From NCBI RefSeq assembly GCF_003934285.1, contig NZ_RQWJ01000003.1:62001-126000 (forward strand): a DNA stretch of 64,000 nt. The letters run 5' to 3'. Positions 28,003 through 38,740 of the stretch are shown here, in pieces (position 1 is the first letter of the stretch; each line of letters begins with the position of its first letter). This DNA is from Brevundimonas fluminis. GTDB lineage: Bacteria; Pseudomonadota; Alphaproteobacteria; Caulobacterales; Caulobacteraceae. The notes under the pieces are model-generated. The model did not search any database. It saw only the letters and a program-made list of their open reading frames with translations, and had not been told where the DNA came from. The position numbers and the translations under genes were made by a program.

Positions 28003-29390
28003 CAGGCCAGGCGGCCCAGCAGGCTCTCGGCGAACTCAGTCAGCGTGTCGTCGCGCGCGCCCATGACGACGATGCGGTCGCCGGCGCGGGCGAGGCCCAG
28101 CAGGCGGTCCGCGGCGGCCTCGCGCGAGGCGACGACCTCGGCCGTTCGGCCGGAGGAGGCGAGGGGCCCGATCACGACCTCCGAACCCACGCTGCGGTCC
28201 GTGGTTCCGCCGTAGTAGACGGGCTGCGGCATCATGACGACGTCGTCAGGGGCCAGGCCCTGATCGAAGGCGGCGGCCAGTTCGGCGCCCATCAGCTTCA
28301 GCGGGCCGTGGCCGTGCGGCTGGAAGAAGACCAGCAGGCGGCCGGGGAAGTCGCGCAGGGTCTTCAGCGTGGCGGCGATCTTGTCGGGGTTGTGGGCGAA
28401 GTCGTCGATGACGGTGACGCCGCCCGCCGTGCCGACGACCTCCAGCCGACGCCGGATGCCCGAGAATCGCGACAGGGCCTCGGCCGCGTCGGCGGGGTCG
28501 ACGCCCAGCGCCATGGCGGCGCCGACGGCGGCCAGCGCATTGGCGACGTTATGGGCGCCCGGGGTCTTCAGGGTCACGTCGACCGGGGTCCGCCCGCGCG
28601 CCGTCAGGCGGAAGGCGGCGCCGTGGGGCCGCGGCTCCAGGGCGTCGGCGAACAGGACGGCGGACGGATCGGTCAGGGAGAAGGTGACGGCGTCGGGAAA
28701 CCCGGCCGCCAGCGCCGCCGTGCCCGGATTGTCGAGGTTGATCACCAAGCGCCCCGCGCGCCCGGCGAAGCCGCCGAACAGGCCGTGCAGCTCCTCCAGC
28801 GACTTGTGGTCCAGGGCCACGTTGTTCACCACCGCGACCGTGGCGTCGTAGCGGGCGATGGAGCCGTCGCTCTCGTCCACCTCGGCGACGAACAGGTCGG
28901 GCGAGCCGACGCGGGCGCTGGCGAAGGGGTTGGAGGGGTCCGAGACGTCCTTCATCACCGCGCCGTTCATGACGGTGGGGTCGCGGCCGGCGTCGGCGAG
29001 GATGCGCGCGATCATGCCGGTGACGGTCGACTTCCCCGAGGTGCCGGCCACGCCGACGGAGGTGTCGGCCGCGTTGAACAGGCGCGACAGCAACTCGGGC
29101 CGGGTCAGCAGCGTCGCGCCGACGCGGCGGGCGGCGGCCACGTCGGGCACGGTGTCCTCGATGGCGCCCGACGCCACGACGATCTGGTCCGGAGACGTCA
29201 CGCCGGAGCCGTCCTGCGGGTGCAGGGCGAAGCCCCTGCCTTCAAGCCAGGCGAACTTCTCCGGGGTGCGGCCCTGGTCCCGGCTGCGGTCGGAGCCCTC
29301 CACGCGCGCGCCCGAGGCGGCGACGATCAGCGCCAGCGGCAGCATGCCGGACCCGCCGATGCCGCAGAAGAAGTAGGAGGCTTGATTCAT
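28002..29390 (-). CDS. Mur ligase family protein (MurC/Mpl-like)
   Basis: 462 residues with the three Mur ligase domains: an N-terminal UDP-binding Rossmann part ([14 protein letters not shown]), the central ATP domain with P-loop GTSGKST (residues 116-122) and [15 protein letters not shown], and a C-terminal domain with [30 protein letters not shown] and QPHGHGP. MurC and Mpl normally have GTHGKTT, so the Ser-for-His variant suggests a paralogue. Mpl ligates recycled L-Ala-gamma-D-Glu-mDAP tripeptide to UDP-MurNAc. The divergent LD-carboxypeptidase gene, which makes such tripeptide, and amgK/murU elsewhere in the window support a recycling role; a MurC-like alanine ligase cannot be excluded. 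Confidence 0.85.
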   Translation of the reverse strand: MNQASYFFCGIGGSGMLPLALIVAASGARVEGSDRSRDQGRTPEKFAWLEGRGFALHPQDGSGVTSPDQIVVASGAIEDTVPDVAAARRVGATLLTRPELLSRLFNAADTSVGVAGTSGKSTVTGMIARILADAGRDPTVMNGAVMKDVSDPSNPFASARVGSPDLFVAEVDESDGSIARYDATVAVVNNVALDHKSLEELHGLFGGFAGRAGRLVINLDNPGTAALAAGFPDAVTFSLTDPSAVLFADALEPRPHGAAFRLTARGRTPVDVTLKTPGAHNVANALAAVGAAMALGVDPADAAEALSRFSGIRRRLEVVGTAGGVTVIDDFAHNPDKIAATLKTLRDFPGRLLVFFQPHGHGPLKLMGAELAAAFDQGLAPDDVVMMPQPVYYGGTTDRSVGSEVVIGPLASSGRTAEVVASREAAADRLLGLARAGDRIVVMGARDDTLTEFAESLLGRLA

Positions 29391-29454
29391 GAGGGCGAAA
29401 CCGGGGAGGGTCGAGGACGGCCTGACCTAGCATGCCGAAGAGCGCGGACCACAG

Positions 29455-30279
29455 ATGAAGATCGGCATCGTCAACGCCAGCTCGCGCTTCGACCCGGACC
29501 GGGCCGAGGCGATCCAGGCCTGGTTCGCCGAGCATCTGCCCGACCGGTCCGTGCAGGTGGTCTTCCACCCCGCCACTTTCGGCAAGCACGGCCATTTCGG
29601 GGGCGACGACCGCAGCCGGGCCGAGGCCTTCGTGGAGTTCGCCAACGATCCGCGGCTGGACGCGGTCTGGTTCGCGCGCGGGGGCTACGGCGCGTGCCGG
29701 ATCGCCGAGGCGGTGCTGCCCCGGCTGGGCCCGGCGGCGAAGAAGAAGCGGTATCTGGGCTATTCCGACGCCGGCAGCCTGCTGGCGATCCTGTACAAAC
29801 ACGGCATCGGGCGGGTCGCGCACGGGCCGATGGCGTCGGACGCGGTGAGGAACGACCCGACGGCCATCCGGGCGCTGAACTGGCTGAAGTCGGGCGACGC
29901 GGAGGGCTGGGAGCCCAGCCTGCATGAGGATCCGCGCCCGGCCGTGGCCTTCAACCTGTCGATCCTCGACGCGCTGGTCGGCACGGCGCTGGAGCCGGAT
30001 CTGACCGGCCACGTGCTGATGCTGGAGGACGTGTCCGAGCCGATGTACCGGATCGACCGGATGATGTTCCACGTCACGGGGCAGGCGAGCATCCGCAGGG
30101 TGGCGGGCATCCGCATGGGACGGGTCTCGGCGGTGGTCCCGAACGATCCGGACTTCGGCCTGACGGCCGAGGAGATCGCCCGCTACTGGTGCGAGCGGTC
30201 GGGCATTCCGTATCTGGGCACTGCCGACATCGGGCACGACCGGAACAACAGGATCGTGCCGTTCGGACCGCGGGGGTGA
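29455..30279 (+). CDS. LD-carboxypeptidase (peptidase S66 family)
   Basis: 274 residues, somewhat short of the usual 300-340. S66 enzymes remove the terminal D-Ala from murein tetrapeptides in the cytoplasm. The nucleophile Ser104 is in LGYSDAGSLL, preceded by the FARGGYGACRI oxyanion region, with the Glu in VLMLEDVSEPMYRID and the His in ADIGHDRNN completing the Ser-His-Glu triad. There is no signal peptide, so the action is cytoplasmic, as for LdcA. It is divergent from the Mur ligase across 64 bases and overlaps the next methyltransferase by 4 bases. Confidence 0.88.
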   Translation: MKIGIVNASSRFDPDRAEAIQAWFAEHLPDRSVQVVFHPATFGKHGHFGGDDRSRAEAFVEFANDPRLDAVWFARGGYGACRIAEAVLPRLGPAAKKKRYLGYSDAGSLLAILYKHGIGRVAHGPMASDAVRNDPTAIRALNWLKSGDAEGWEPSLHEDPRPAVAFNLSILDALVGTALEPDLTGHVLMLEDVSEPMYRIDRMMFHVTGQASIRRVAGIRMGRVSAVVPNDPDFGLTAEEIARYWCERSGIPYLGTADIGHDRNNRIVPFGPRG

Positions 30280-31022
30280 GGCGCAACTTCCACCAGATCG
30301 CCTATGCGGCGCTGGAGGTCTGCAACGCGCTGGAGCGGGCGGATCTGGCCGCTTGCACAGCGCGGACCGGGCTGGGCGAAGGCGCGCGGGCGCTGGAGAT
30401 CGGGGCGGGCAACGGCGAGGTGTCCGTGCTGCTGGCGCGCGACTTCGGCATGACGGTGGACGCGGTGGAGCTGGACTGGGGCATGGCGGCGCTGGCGCAG
30501 GCGCGGATCGACGCGGCGGGCGTGAGCGACCGGGTGACGCTGCACCGGCTGCGGTCGGACACGGTGCTGGCCGACCTGCGGGGGCTGGACCTGATCTGCG
30601 TCATCGGCGCGACCGAGCCGACGGGCGAGGGCGTGCGCGAGCCGCGCGCCATGCTGGAGGGGCTGAAACCGCACCTGCGGGACGGCGGCTGGGTGATCTG
30701 GGGCGACCTGTTCTGGAAGGACGAGCCGCCGGCGCCGCTGCGCCAGGTGATGGAACTGACCAACCTGTACGCCACCCACGACGGCTGGCAGGCCGCCGCG
30801 CGCGAGGCGGGCTACGAGGTGGTGTCGGCCGGGGCGTCGTCCGACGAGACCTGGAACCGCTATCTGGCCGCCATGGACGCCGCCGCGCGCGACTGGATCG
30901 CCGCCAATCCGTATGCCGAGGAACGCCGCATGGTCGGGGCCTCGGCCGACCGGGTGAAGTCCATGTTCGACTTCGGCCGGCCGTGGCTGGGGTTCGGACT
31001 GTACCTGTTCCGCAAAGCCTGA
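30276..31022 (+). CDS. class I SAM-dependent methyltransferase
   Basis: 248 residues from a GTG that overlaps the preceding stop (GTGA). Motif I is ARALEIGAGNGEVSVLLA, strand 2 ends VDAVELD, and the loop LICVIGATEPTGEG is followed by LEGLKPHLRDGGWVIWGDLFW. The C-terminal part (FDFGRPWLGFGLYLFRK) is consistent with family closure of the sheet. Substrate unknown; the operonic link to an LD-carboxypeptidase may be incidental. Longer in-frame starts at 30189 would lie inside the upstream gene. Confidence 0.82.
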   Translation: MRRNFHQIAYAALEVCNALERADLAACTARTGLGEGARALEIGAGNGEVSVLLARDFGMTVDAVELDWGMAALAQARIDAAGVSDRVTLHRLRSDTVLADLRGLDLICVIGATEPTGEGVREPRAMLEGLKPHLRDGGWVIWGDLFWKDEPPAPLRQVMELTNLYATHDGWQAAAREAGYEVVSAGASSDETWNRYLAAMDAAARDWIAANPYAEERRMVGASADRVKSMFDFGRPWLGFGLYLFRKA

Positions 31023-31069
31023 CCGCAGAAACGGCGCGCCACGGCGCCCGGATGGGCTATAGCCGCAGA

Positions 31070-31273
31070 ATGACCCCTACCGAACGCCTCGAGGCCCTGC
31101 TCGACCTCGCCGACCCGGAGCGCACCCCCACCGCCGGGGGCATCCGCCGGCTGATGGTGCTGGGGCTGGCCGAACCCGCAGGCAAGACCGGCGCGCGGCT
31201 GACCTCGGCGGGCTGGAGCGAACTGGGCGAGCCCGGCCGCGCCTTCCGCGGCCACGGCCCGCTCAGGGTCTGA
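31070..31273 (+). CDS. small hypothetical protein
   Basis: 67 residues, ATG at 31070, 47 bases after the methyltransferase. It reads as two helices and a short beta unit (ERLEALLDLADPERTP, then RRLMVLGLAEPAG and LTSAGWSELGE), with no recognised domain. Codon positions are GC3-rich as in real genes here, and the frame fills the gap to the convergent amn gene with only 3 bases left, which supports it being coding. Confidence 0.5.
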   Translation: MTPTERLEALLDLADPERTPTAGGIRRLMVLGLAEPAGKTGARLTSAGWSELGEPGRAFRGHGPLRV

Positions 31274-31276
31274 ACT

Positions 31277-32722
31277 TCACCGGAAGGGCGGCTCGTCGAA
31301 GGCGCGAAGCTTGCGGCTGTGCAGGCGCTGGCCCTCCTGACGCAGCAGGTCGACGGCGTGGATGCCGATCTGCAGGTGTTCGGAGATCGAGCCTTCGTAG
31401 AAGCGGTTGGCCTGGCCGGGCAGCTTGATCTCGCCGTGCAGGGGCTTGTCCGACACGCAAAGAAGCGTCCCGTAAGGCACGCGGAAGCGATAGCCCTGGG
31501 CGGCGATGGTGGCGCTTTCCATGTCGATGGCGACGGCGCGGCTCTGGTTGAAGCGCAGCGCCGACTTCGTGTAGCGCAGCTCCCAGTTCCGGTCGTCGGT
31601 GGTGACCACGGTGCCGGTGCGCAGGCGGCGCTTCACCTCTTCGCCCGGCATGCCGGAGACGACCTTGGTGGCGTCGTAGAGGGCGCGCTGGACCTCGGCG
31701 ATCGACGGGATCGGAATGTCGGGGGGCAGGACGGCGTCCAGCACGTGGTCGTCGCGCAGATAGGCGTGGGCCAGGACGAAGTCGCCGATGGTCTGGCTGG
31801 GTCGCAGGCCGCCGCAATGGCCGATCATCATCCAGACGTGCGGGCGCGTGACGGCCAGGTGGTCGCAGATCGTCTTGGCGTTGGACGGGCCGACGCCGAT
31901 GTTGACCAGGGTGATGCCCTCATGTCCCGGCGCCGTCAGGTGATAGGCCGGCATCTGGTGCTTCTTCCAGGCCGCGTCCATGACGGCGGCCTCGGGATCG
32001 GGCGTGTCCCGGTCGATGACCACGCCGCCGGCGCAGACGAGGCTCTGATAGGGGCTGTCCGGGTCGCGCAGCTGGGCCATGGCCCAGCGCACGAACTCGT
32101 CGACGTAGCGGTTGTAGTTGGTGAACAGGACCCAGGACTGGACCGCCTCCACCGGCGTCCCGGTGTAGTGGCGCAGGCGGGCCAGCGAGAAGTCGGTTCG
32201 CAGGCCGTCGAACTGGGCCAGCGGGAAGTCCTCGCCCGGGGCGAACAGGCCGTCGGAGATCTCGTCGCCGATGTGGGCCAGGTCGGTGGTCGGGAACCAG
32301 CGGGCGATGGCGGCCGTCTGGGTCCGGTCCAGCACCACGTCGGACCCGTCCAGCACATAGGGGAAGGGGATTTCCTGATCCGACGGCTCGACCTCGAAGG
32401 TCGCGCCGTAGTCGCGGGCCAGAAGCGAGAGCTGCTCGGTCAGATAGGGCCGGAACAGGTCGGGGCGGGTGACGGTGGTGGAGTAGACGCCGGGGCGCGA
32501 CATGCGGCCGTAGGCGCGGGCTTCCAGATTGGCCGGCCGCTCGCCGAACCAGGTCACCTTGAGGCGGGGGTAGGCGAACAGTCCGTTCGCGCGGGCCTCT
32601 GCGTCGGCGCGTTCGCCGGTGTCGAGGAAGGTCTTCACCGCCGCGCGCAGGTTGGCGACGGATCGTGCGTAGAGGGTTTCAAGGCGGTCCAGCGCCGCCG
32701 ATGCGTTCATCTGTTCTGTCAT
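31277..32722 (-). CDS. amn: AMP nucleosidase
   Basis: 481 residues. Amn hydrolyses AMP to adenine and ribose 5-phosphate, balancing adenylate pools. The N-terminal Amn-specific domain (residues 1-170, with RPANLEARAYGRMSRPGVYSTTV split around the motif, and PYLTEQLSLLARDYG) is followed by a nucleoside-phosphorylase-like domain: HYTGTPVEAVQSWVLFTNY, MIGHCGGLRP, MESATIAAQGYRFRVPYGTLLCVSD and PLHGEIKLPGQANRFY. The start is preceded by GGGAGG. Stand-alone gene, convergent with a small gene and divergent from nothing close. Confidence 0.95.
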   Translation of the reverse strand: MTEQMNASAALDRLETLYARSVANLRAAVKTFLDTGERADAEARANGLFAYPRLKVTWFGERPANLEARAYGRMSRPGVYSTTVTRPDLFRPYLTEQLSLLARDYGATFEVEPSDQEIPFPYVLDGSDVVLDRTQTAAIARWFPTTDLAHIGDEISDGLFAPGEDFPLAQFDGLRTDFSLARLRHYTGTPVEAVQSWVLFTNYNRYVDEFVRWAMAQLRDPDSPYQSLVCAGGVVIDRDTPDPEAAVMDAAWKKHQMPAYHLTAPGHEGITLVNIGVGPSNAKTICDHLAVTRPHVWMMIGHCGGLRPSQTIGDFVLAHAYLRDDHVLDAVLPPDIPIPSIAEVQRALYDATKVVSGMPGEEVKRRLRTGTVVTTDDRNWELRYTKSALRFNQSRAVAIDMESATIAAQGYRFRVPYGTLLCVSDKPLHGEIKLPGQANRFYEGSISEHLQIGIHAVDLLRQEGQRLHSRKLRAFDEPPFR

Positions 32723-32813
32723 GGCCTCCCTTAACGGAGGAACGTGACCTTGGCGAGACGGGGCTCCCTTGTGCCCTACCGCTCGCCGCGCGGCGGCTCG
32801 CTGCTTGAGGGCG

Positions 32814-33668
32814 TCAACGCAGGGTGCGCCTGAAGAAGCTCGTGACGTCCGCCAGCACGGGCGCCTTCTTGCGGAACATCGGCGAGAAGGTCGCGATCAG
32901 GTCGGCGTGATTCAAACCCTCGTAGAGTTCGGCCTCGACCGGAGCGCCGACGGCACGCAGGCGATCGCGCAGGATCTCGGTGTCCTCGGCATGGACCACG
33001 ACGTCGTCCGTGCCGTGGCCCAGCCAGACGGGCGGGGCGTCGGCGCGGGCGAAGGTGACGGGCTGGGTCAGCGTCGGGTCGGGCGCGCGGCCGAAGGCGT
33101 TGACCGAGGCCGCCACGTCGAAGGGCAGGAATTCGTAGGGACCGGCCAGGCCCGCGGCGGCGCGGATCAGGTCGGGACGGTCGACGGCGGCCATGTAGCG
33201 GCGGTCGAGCGTGATCATGAGCGCCAGATGTGCGCCGGCGGAGTGGCCCGCGACGCCCAGACGCGCGGGGTCTCCGGCGTGATCGGCCGCGATGCGGCTC
33301 ACGGCCGCAGTGGCGGCGGCCGCGTCCTCGACGAAGGCGGGGAAGTGAACCTGGGGCACGACGCGATAATCGGGCAGGGCGACGAGGAAGCCCTGCGCCG
33401 CCAGCGCCTGCGCCGCCCAGCCGTAGTGGGCGCGGGAGCCGGAGTCCCAGCCCCCGCCGTAGAAGAAGACGATCGTCGCCAACGGCCGCGGCCGATCGTG
33501 CGGGGCGTAGAGATCGAACCTCTGCCGCGGGTCGTCGCCGTAGGCCAGGTCTCGGGCGATCCGGCCGGCGCCGCGGTCGCGCGGGCCGAGCGCGTTCAGC
33601 GCCGCCAGCGGCGAGCAGGCGGCGGCGAGCGAGGCGAGGGCGGAAGCGAGGACGGCGCGACGGGTCAT
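32814..33668 (-). CDS. secreted alpha/beta hydrolase (esterase), probable lipoprotein
   Basis: 284 residues from ATG 33668. The N terminus MTRRAVLASALASLAAAC shows a twin-arginine-like start and lipobox-like end LAAAC. The hydrolase core has the oxyanion motif FFYGGGWDSG (HGGGW type), nucleophile in GHSAGAH, Asp in HGTDDVV and His in GLNHADLI. This resembles the BD-FAE / carboxylesterase-lipase group. A longer start at 33734 would add 22 residues before the signal and is unlikely. Natural substrate is unknown. Confidence 0.88.
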   Translation of the reverse strand: MTRRAVLASALASLAAACSPLAALNALGPRDRGAGRIARDLAYGDDPRQRFDLYAPHDRPRPLATIVFFYGGGWDSGSRAHYGWAAQALAAQGFLVALPDYRVVPQVHFPAFVEDAAAATAAVSRIAADHAGDPARLGVAGHSAGAHLALMITLDRRYMAAVDRPDLIRAAAGLAGPYEFLPFDVAASVNAFGRAPDPTLTQPVTFARADAPPVWLGHGTDDVVVHAEDTEILRDRLRAVGAPVEAELYEGLNHADLIATFSPMFRKKAPVLADVTSFFRRTLR

Positions 33669-33759
33669 GGCGGGGAGATACGGGACCACCAACGGCCCGG
33701 CCGCGTCCCTCACTCCATGAAATTTCCACGTCATTTGAGTCGGCTGCGGAATAGTTGTC

Positions 33760-33772
33760 GTAAAAGCTTTAC
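33760..33772. promoter_or_regulatory. AT-rich dyad upstream of a small secreted protein gene
   Basis: GTAAA-AGC-TTTAC stands out in a GC-rich gap, 67 bases before the ATG at 33839 and 92 bases before the divergent hydrolase start. It could be an operator shared by both genes; evidence is symmetry only. Confidence 0.2.
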
Positions 33773-33838
33773 ATCGACGCAGATCGGCGCATTCTTCCCT
33801 CCGAACCCTGACCTTTTTCGAGCTGTGGAGGCGTGCTC

Positions 33839-34129
33839 ATGATCCGGAAATTCACCTCGTCCCTTGTCCTGGCCGCGACCCTCGTGGCGGCCTCGAGCCC
33901 CGCGCTGGCGCTGACGTCCGATCCCCTGACCAAGGCCGTCATGATCTGCGGTCAGGACCAGATGACCGCGCGCAGCTATGAGCGGACCTATGGCGAGCGG
34001 CCGGTCTTCATGACCGCGCGTCAGGTGCTGGAGGCCGACAAGGGCTGGGAGGCCCCGCGCTGCATGAGCGAGCGCGAATACGCCGAACTGGTGCGCGTCA
34101 ACGAGGCGCGGGTCCGCGCCGCGCGCTGA
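33839..34129 (+). CDS. small secreted hypothetical protein
   Basis: 96 residues. A clear signal peptide (MIRKFTSSLVLAATLVAASS, cleavage near SPALA-LT) leaves a mature protein of about 70 residues with two cysteines (MICGQDQ and PRCMSE) that could form a disulfide in the periplasm. The start is fixed by GGAGG 7 bases upstream of 33839. No domain is recognised. A hairpin terminator follows. Confidence 0.75.
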   Translation: MIRKFTSSLVLAATLVAASSPALALTSDPLTKAVMICGQDQMTARSYERTYGERPVFMTARQVLEADKGWEAPRCMSEREYAELVRVNEARVRAAR

Positions 34130-34148
34130 TCCCCGGACCGGATGAAAC

Positions 34149-34180
34149 AGGGGCGGAGCCGCGGGCTCCGCCCCTTTCTC
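34149..34180. terminator. bidirectional hairpin terminator
   Basis: A 12-bp perfect stem (34149-34160 with 34164-34175) around loop GCG, followed by TTCTC on the plus strand and TGTTTC on the minus strand. It lies between the convergent small secreted protein and S9 peptidase genes and could serve both. Confidence 0.7.
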
Positions 34181-34188
34181 GTGCCCGG

Positions 34189-36255
<2,067 letters not shown>

Positions 36256-36367
36256 GGGCATACTCCGATGGCTGTCGGGGGAGGCGTAGCACGGCGCGCT
36301 CGACGGGGTCAGCCCCGGCCGTCGAAGCCGCTTGCCCGGCCGCGCGGGAGCGGCGACAACCGGGCCG

Positions 36368-37204
36368 ATGCCGAACGCCTCGCCCCATGTCGTCGACGTC
36401 CTGATCGCCGAGCGCGCGCCGCGGCTGACGGGGTCGTGGACGTGGCCGCTGGTGCGGCCGGGACTGTACCGGCTGCTGGGCTATCGGCAGGCGCGGCGCA
36501 TGGCCGACATGGTCGCCGACAGCCCGGGCCGAATCGCCCTGGAGCAGGTGTCGGACCTTCTGGACCTGAAGGTCTCGGCGCTGAACCTCGACCGCCTGCC
36601 GACGCAGGGGCGCTGCGTCGTCGTGGCCAACCACCCGACCGGCATCGCCGACGGGGTGGCGGTGTTCGACGCCGTCCGCGAGCGGCGGCCCGACGCCATC
36701 TTCTTCGCCAACGCCGACGCCCTCAGGGTCTGCCCGCGGCTGGCCGAGACGGTGATCCCGGTGGAGTGGGTGGTCGAGAAGCGGACGCGGGAGAAGACGC
36801 GGGCGACGCTGGAGGCGGCGCGGGCCGCCTTCGAGGCAGAGCGGTGCGTGGTGCTGTTCCCCGCCGGGCGGCTGGCGCGGATGGAGGACGGGGCCCTGAC
36901 CGATCCCGAGTGGGCGCCCACCGCGGCGTCGCTGGCGCGGAAGTACCGGGCGCCGATCGTGCCCATCCACGTGTCGGGGCCGTACAGCCGGCTGTTCCAC
37001 TTCTTCAACCGCTTCTCGGCCGAGCTGCGGGACGTGACCCTGTTCCACGAACTGCTGAACAAGCGGAAGAAGCCGTTCCGGCTGATGGTCGGCAAGCCGA
37101 TCCCGCCGGAGCGGCTGGACGTCGACGCCGGCAAGGCGACCTATGCGCTGAAGGCCTTCGTCGAGCGGGTGCTGCCGACCCAGCCGGACGCCGACTTCGC
37201 ATGA
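36368..37204 (+). CDS. lysophospholipid acyltransferase family protein
   Basis: 278 residues. The acyltransferase motif VVVANHPTGIADGVAVFD (His and Asp of the HX(4-5)D catalytic box), later LFPAGRLARMEDG (glycerol-phosphate/substrate motif with the E/P-G signature) and PIVPIHVSGP fit the PlsC superfamily, close to the hemolysin/OlsA-like branch. The enzyme probably acylates a lysophospholipid or ornithine lipid at the inner membrane. The stop overlaps tsaE by 4 bases (ATGA), so it heads the operon acyltransferase-tsaE-amgK-murU-addB-addA. Divergent from the S9 peptidase gene across 112 bases. Confidence 0.88.
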   Translation: MPNASPHVVDVLIAERAPRLTGSWTWPLVRPGLYRLLGYRQARRMADMVADSPGRIALEQVSDLLDLKVSALNLDRLPTQGRCVVVANHPTGIADGVAVFDAVRERRPDAIFFANADALRVCPRLAETVIPVEWVVEKRTREKTRATLEAARAAFEAERCVVLFPAGRLARMEDGALTDPEWAPTAASLARKYRAPIVPIHVSGPYSRLFHFFNRFSAELRDVTLFHELLNKRKKPFRLMVGKPIPPERLDVDAGKATYALKAFVERVLPTQPDADFA

Positions 37205-37665
37205 GGATCCGGCTGGCGGACGAGGCGGCGACGACGGCGCTGGGGCGGGCGATCGCGCCGCTGGTGCGCGCCGGGGACGCCGTGCTGCTGGACGGCCCGC
37301 TGGGCATGGGGAAGTCGACGCTGGCCCGCGGCCTGATCCGGGCGCTGGCGGGCGAGGACGTGGACGTGCCCAGCCCCACCTTCACGATCGTGCAATTCTA
37401 CGAGACCGCGCCGCCCGTCGCGCACTTCGACCTGTACCGGCTGGAACGCGAGTCCGAGGCCGCCGAGATCGGGCTGGACGAGGCGCTGGACTTGGGCGCG
37501 GCCCTCATCGAATGGCCGCAACGTCTCGGAGAGGATCCGGACGCCTGGCTTGGGCCCGACCGGCTGACGATCCGGCTGGCGGAAGACGGCGCAGGACGCG
37601 TTGCGACCGTTTCCGGCGCAGGGCGGTGGGAAGAGGCGATGAAGGAGATCCATGTCCGATCGTGA
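37201..37665 (+). CDS. tsaE: tRNA N6-threonylcarbamoyladenosine biosynthesis ATPase TsaE
   Basis: 154 residues. TsaE is the ATPase that resets the TsaBD complex making t6A37 in tRNAs reading ANN codons. The Walker A is GPLGMGKST (usual GxLGAGKT, with Met for Ala), followed by PSPTFTIVQFYE and HFDLYRLE; Walker B-like ALIEWPQRL matches the family's EWP/ERG segment. It overlaps the acyltransferase by 4 and amgK by 14 bases. Confidence 0.93.
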   Translation: MRIRLADEAATTALGRAIAPLVRAGDAVLLDGPLGMGKSTLARGLIRALAGEDVDVPSPTFTIVQFYETAPPVAHFDLYRLERESEAAEIGLDEALDLGAALIEWPQRLGEDPDAWLGPDRLTIRLAEDGAGRVATVSGAGRWEEAMKEIHVRS

Positions 37666-38740
37666 AGCCCTGCGGCTCGACTTCCTGAAATCCGCCGGTT
37701 TGTCAGGGGCGACGCGCGCGCCGCTGCCCGGCGACGCCTCGACGCGCCGGTACGAGCGGCTGACCACCGCGTCGGGGCAGACCCTCATGCTGATGGATCA
37801 GGCGCCCTCGGCGGAGAGTCCGCCCTGCGACCCGTCGTGGACGCCGGAGCAGCGGAAGGCGGCCGGCTGGAACGCGACGGCGCGCCTGTCGGCCGGCCGC
37901 ATCGAGGCCTTCACCGCCGTGGCCGAGCACCTGCGCCACGCCGGCCTGTCGACGCCGGAGGTGATCGCGGTGGACGCCCCGAACGGTCTGGCGGTGATCG
38001 AGGACTTCGGCGACGACCTTTTCGCCAGGGTGATCGAAGACGGCGAGCCGCAGGCGCCGCTGTATCTGGCGGCGGTGGACGCGGTGGCGCGGATCCACAT
38101 GGCGGCGCTGCAGCCGCCGGTGATGCAGGGGCCGGGCGGGGACTGGCCGCTGCAGACCTATGACGCCACGGCGCTGCAGGGCGGGGCCGACCTGTTCGTG
38201 GAGTGGTGGCCGAAGTTCCGTCCGCAGGTCGACTTCGGGCGGGCGGCGCTGGACGAATGGGCGGAGGCCTGGGCCCCGGTCGCGGCCATGGGCGAGGCCA
38301 AGGCCTGGACCATCGCCCACCGCGACTATCACGCCGAGAACCTGATCTGGCTGCCGGAGCGGACGCACCACCGGCGCGTCGGTCTGATCGATTTCCAGGA
38401 CGCCGTGCTGGCGCATCCCGTGTGGGATCTGCACTCCCTGCTGCAGGACGCGCGGCGGGACGTGCCGCCGGAGCTGGAGGCCGTCTGCTTCGACCACTAC
38501 TGCGACGTGGCGCTGGTCCCGCGCGAGGAATACCGCGCCGACTACGCCGCGCTGGCGGCGCTGAACGAGGCGCGCATCCTCGGCGTCTTCGCGCGGCTGA
38601 TCACGCGCGACGGCAAGCCGCGCTACGCGCAGTTCATGCCCCGCGTGTGGGCGCATCTGGATCGCAACCTGCAGAAGCCGGGGCTTGAGAAGGTCTCCTC
38701 CTGGTTCGCCCGGCACGTGCCCGTGGAGGCGCGGCTGTGA
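37652..38740 (+). CDS. amgK: N-acetylmuramate/N-acetylglucosamine kinase AmgK
   Basis: 362 residues of the aminoglycoside-phosphotransferase-like fold. AmgK phosphorylates recovered MurNAc (and GlcNAc) at C1, the first step of the MurU salvage route that bypasses de novo UDP-MurNAc synthesis and can give fosfomycin tolerance. Motifs: PLPGDASTRRYERL (N-lobe), VIEDFGDDLFARV, the catalytic loop AHRDYHAENLIWL and IDFQDAVLAHPVWDLHSLLQD. The adjacent murU gene, overlapping by 4 bases, supports the assignment. Confidence 0.93.
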   Translation: MSDREALRLDFLKSAGLSGATRAPLPGDASTRRYERLTTASGQTLMLMDQAPSAESPPCDPSWTPEQRKAAGWNATARLSAGRIEAFTAVAEHLRHAGLSTPEVIAVDAPNGLAVIEDFGDDLFARVIEDGEPQAPLYLAAVDAVARIHMAALQPPVMQGPGGDWPLQTYDATALQGGADLFVEWWPKFRPQVDFGRAALDEWAEAWAPVAAMGEAKAWTIAHRDYHAENLIWLPERTHHRRVGLIDFQDAVLAHPVWDLHSLLQDARRDVPPELEAVCFDHYCDVALVPREEYRADYAALAALNEARILGVFARLITRDGKPRYAQFMPRVWAHLDRNLQKPGLEKVSSWFARHVPVEARL

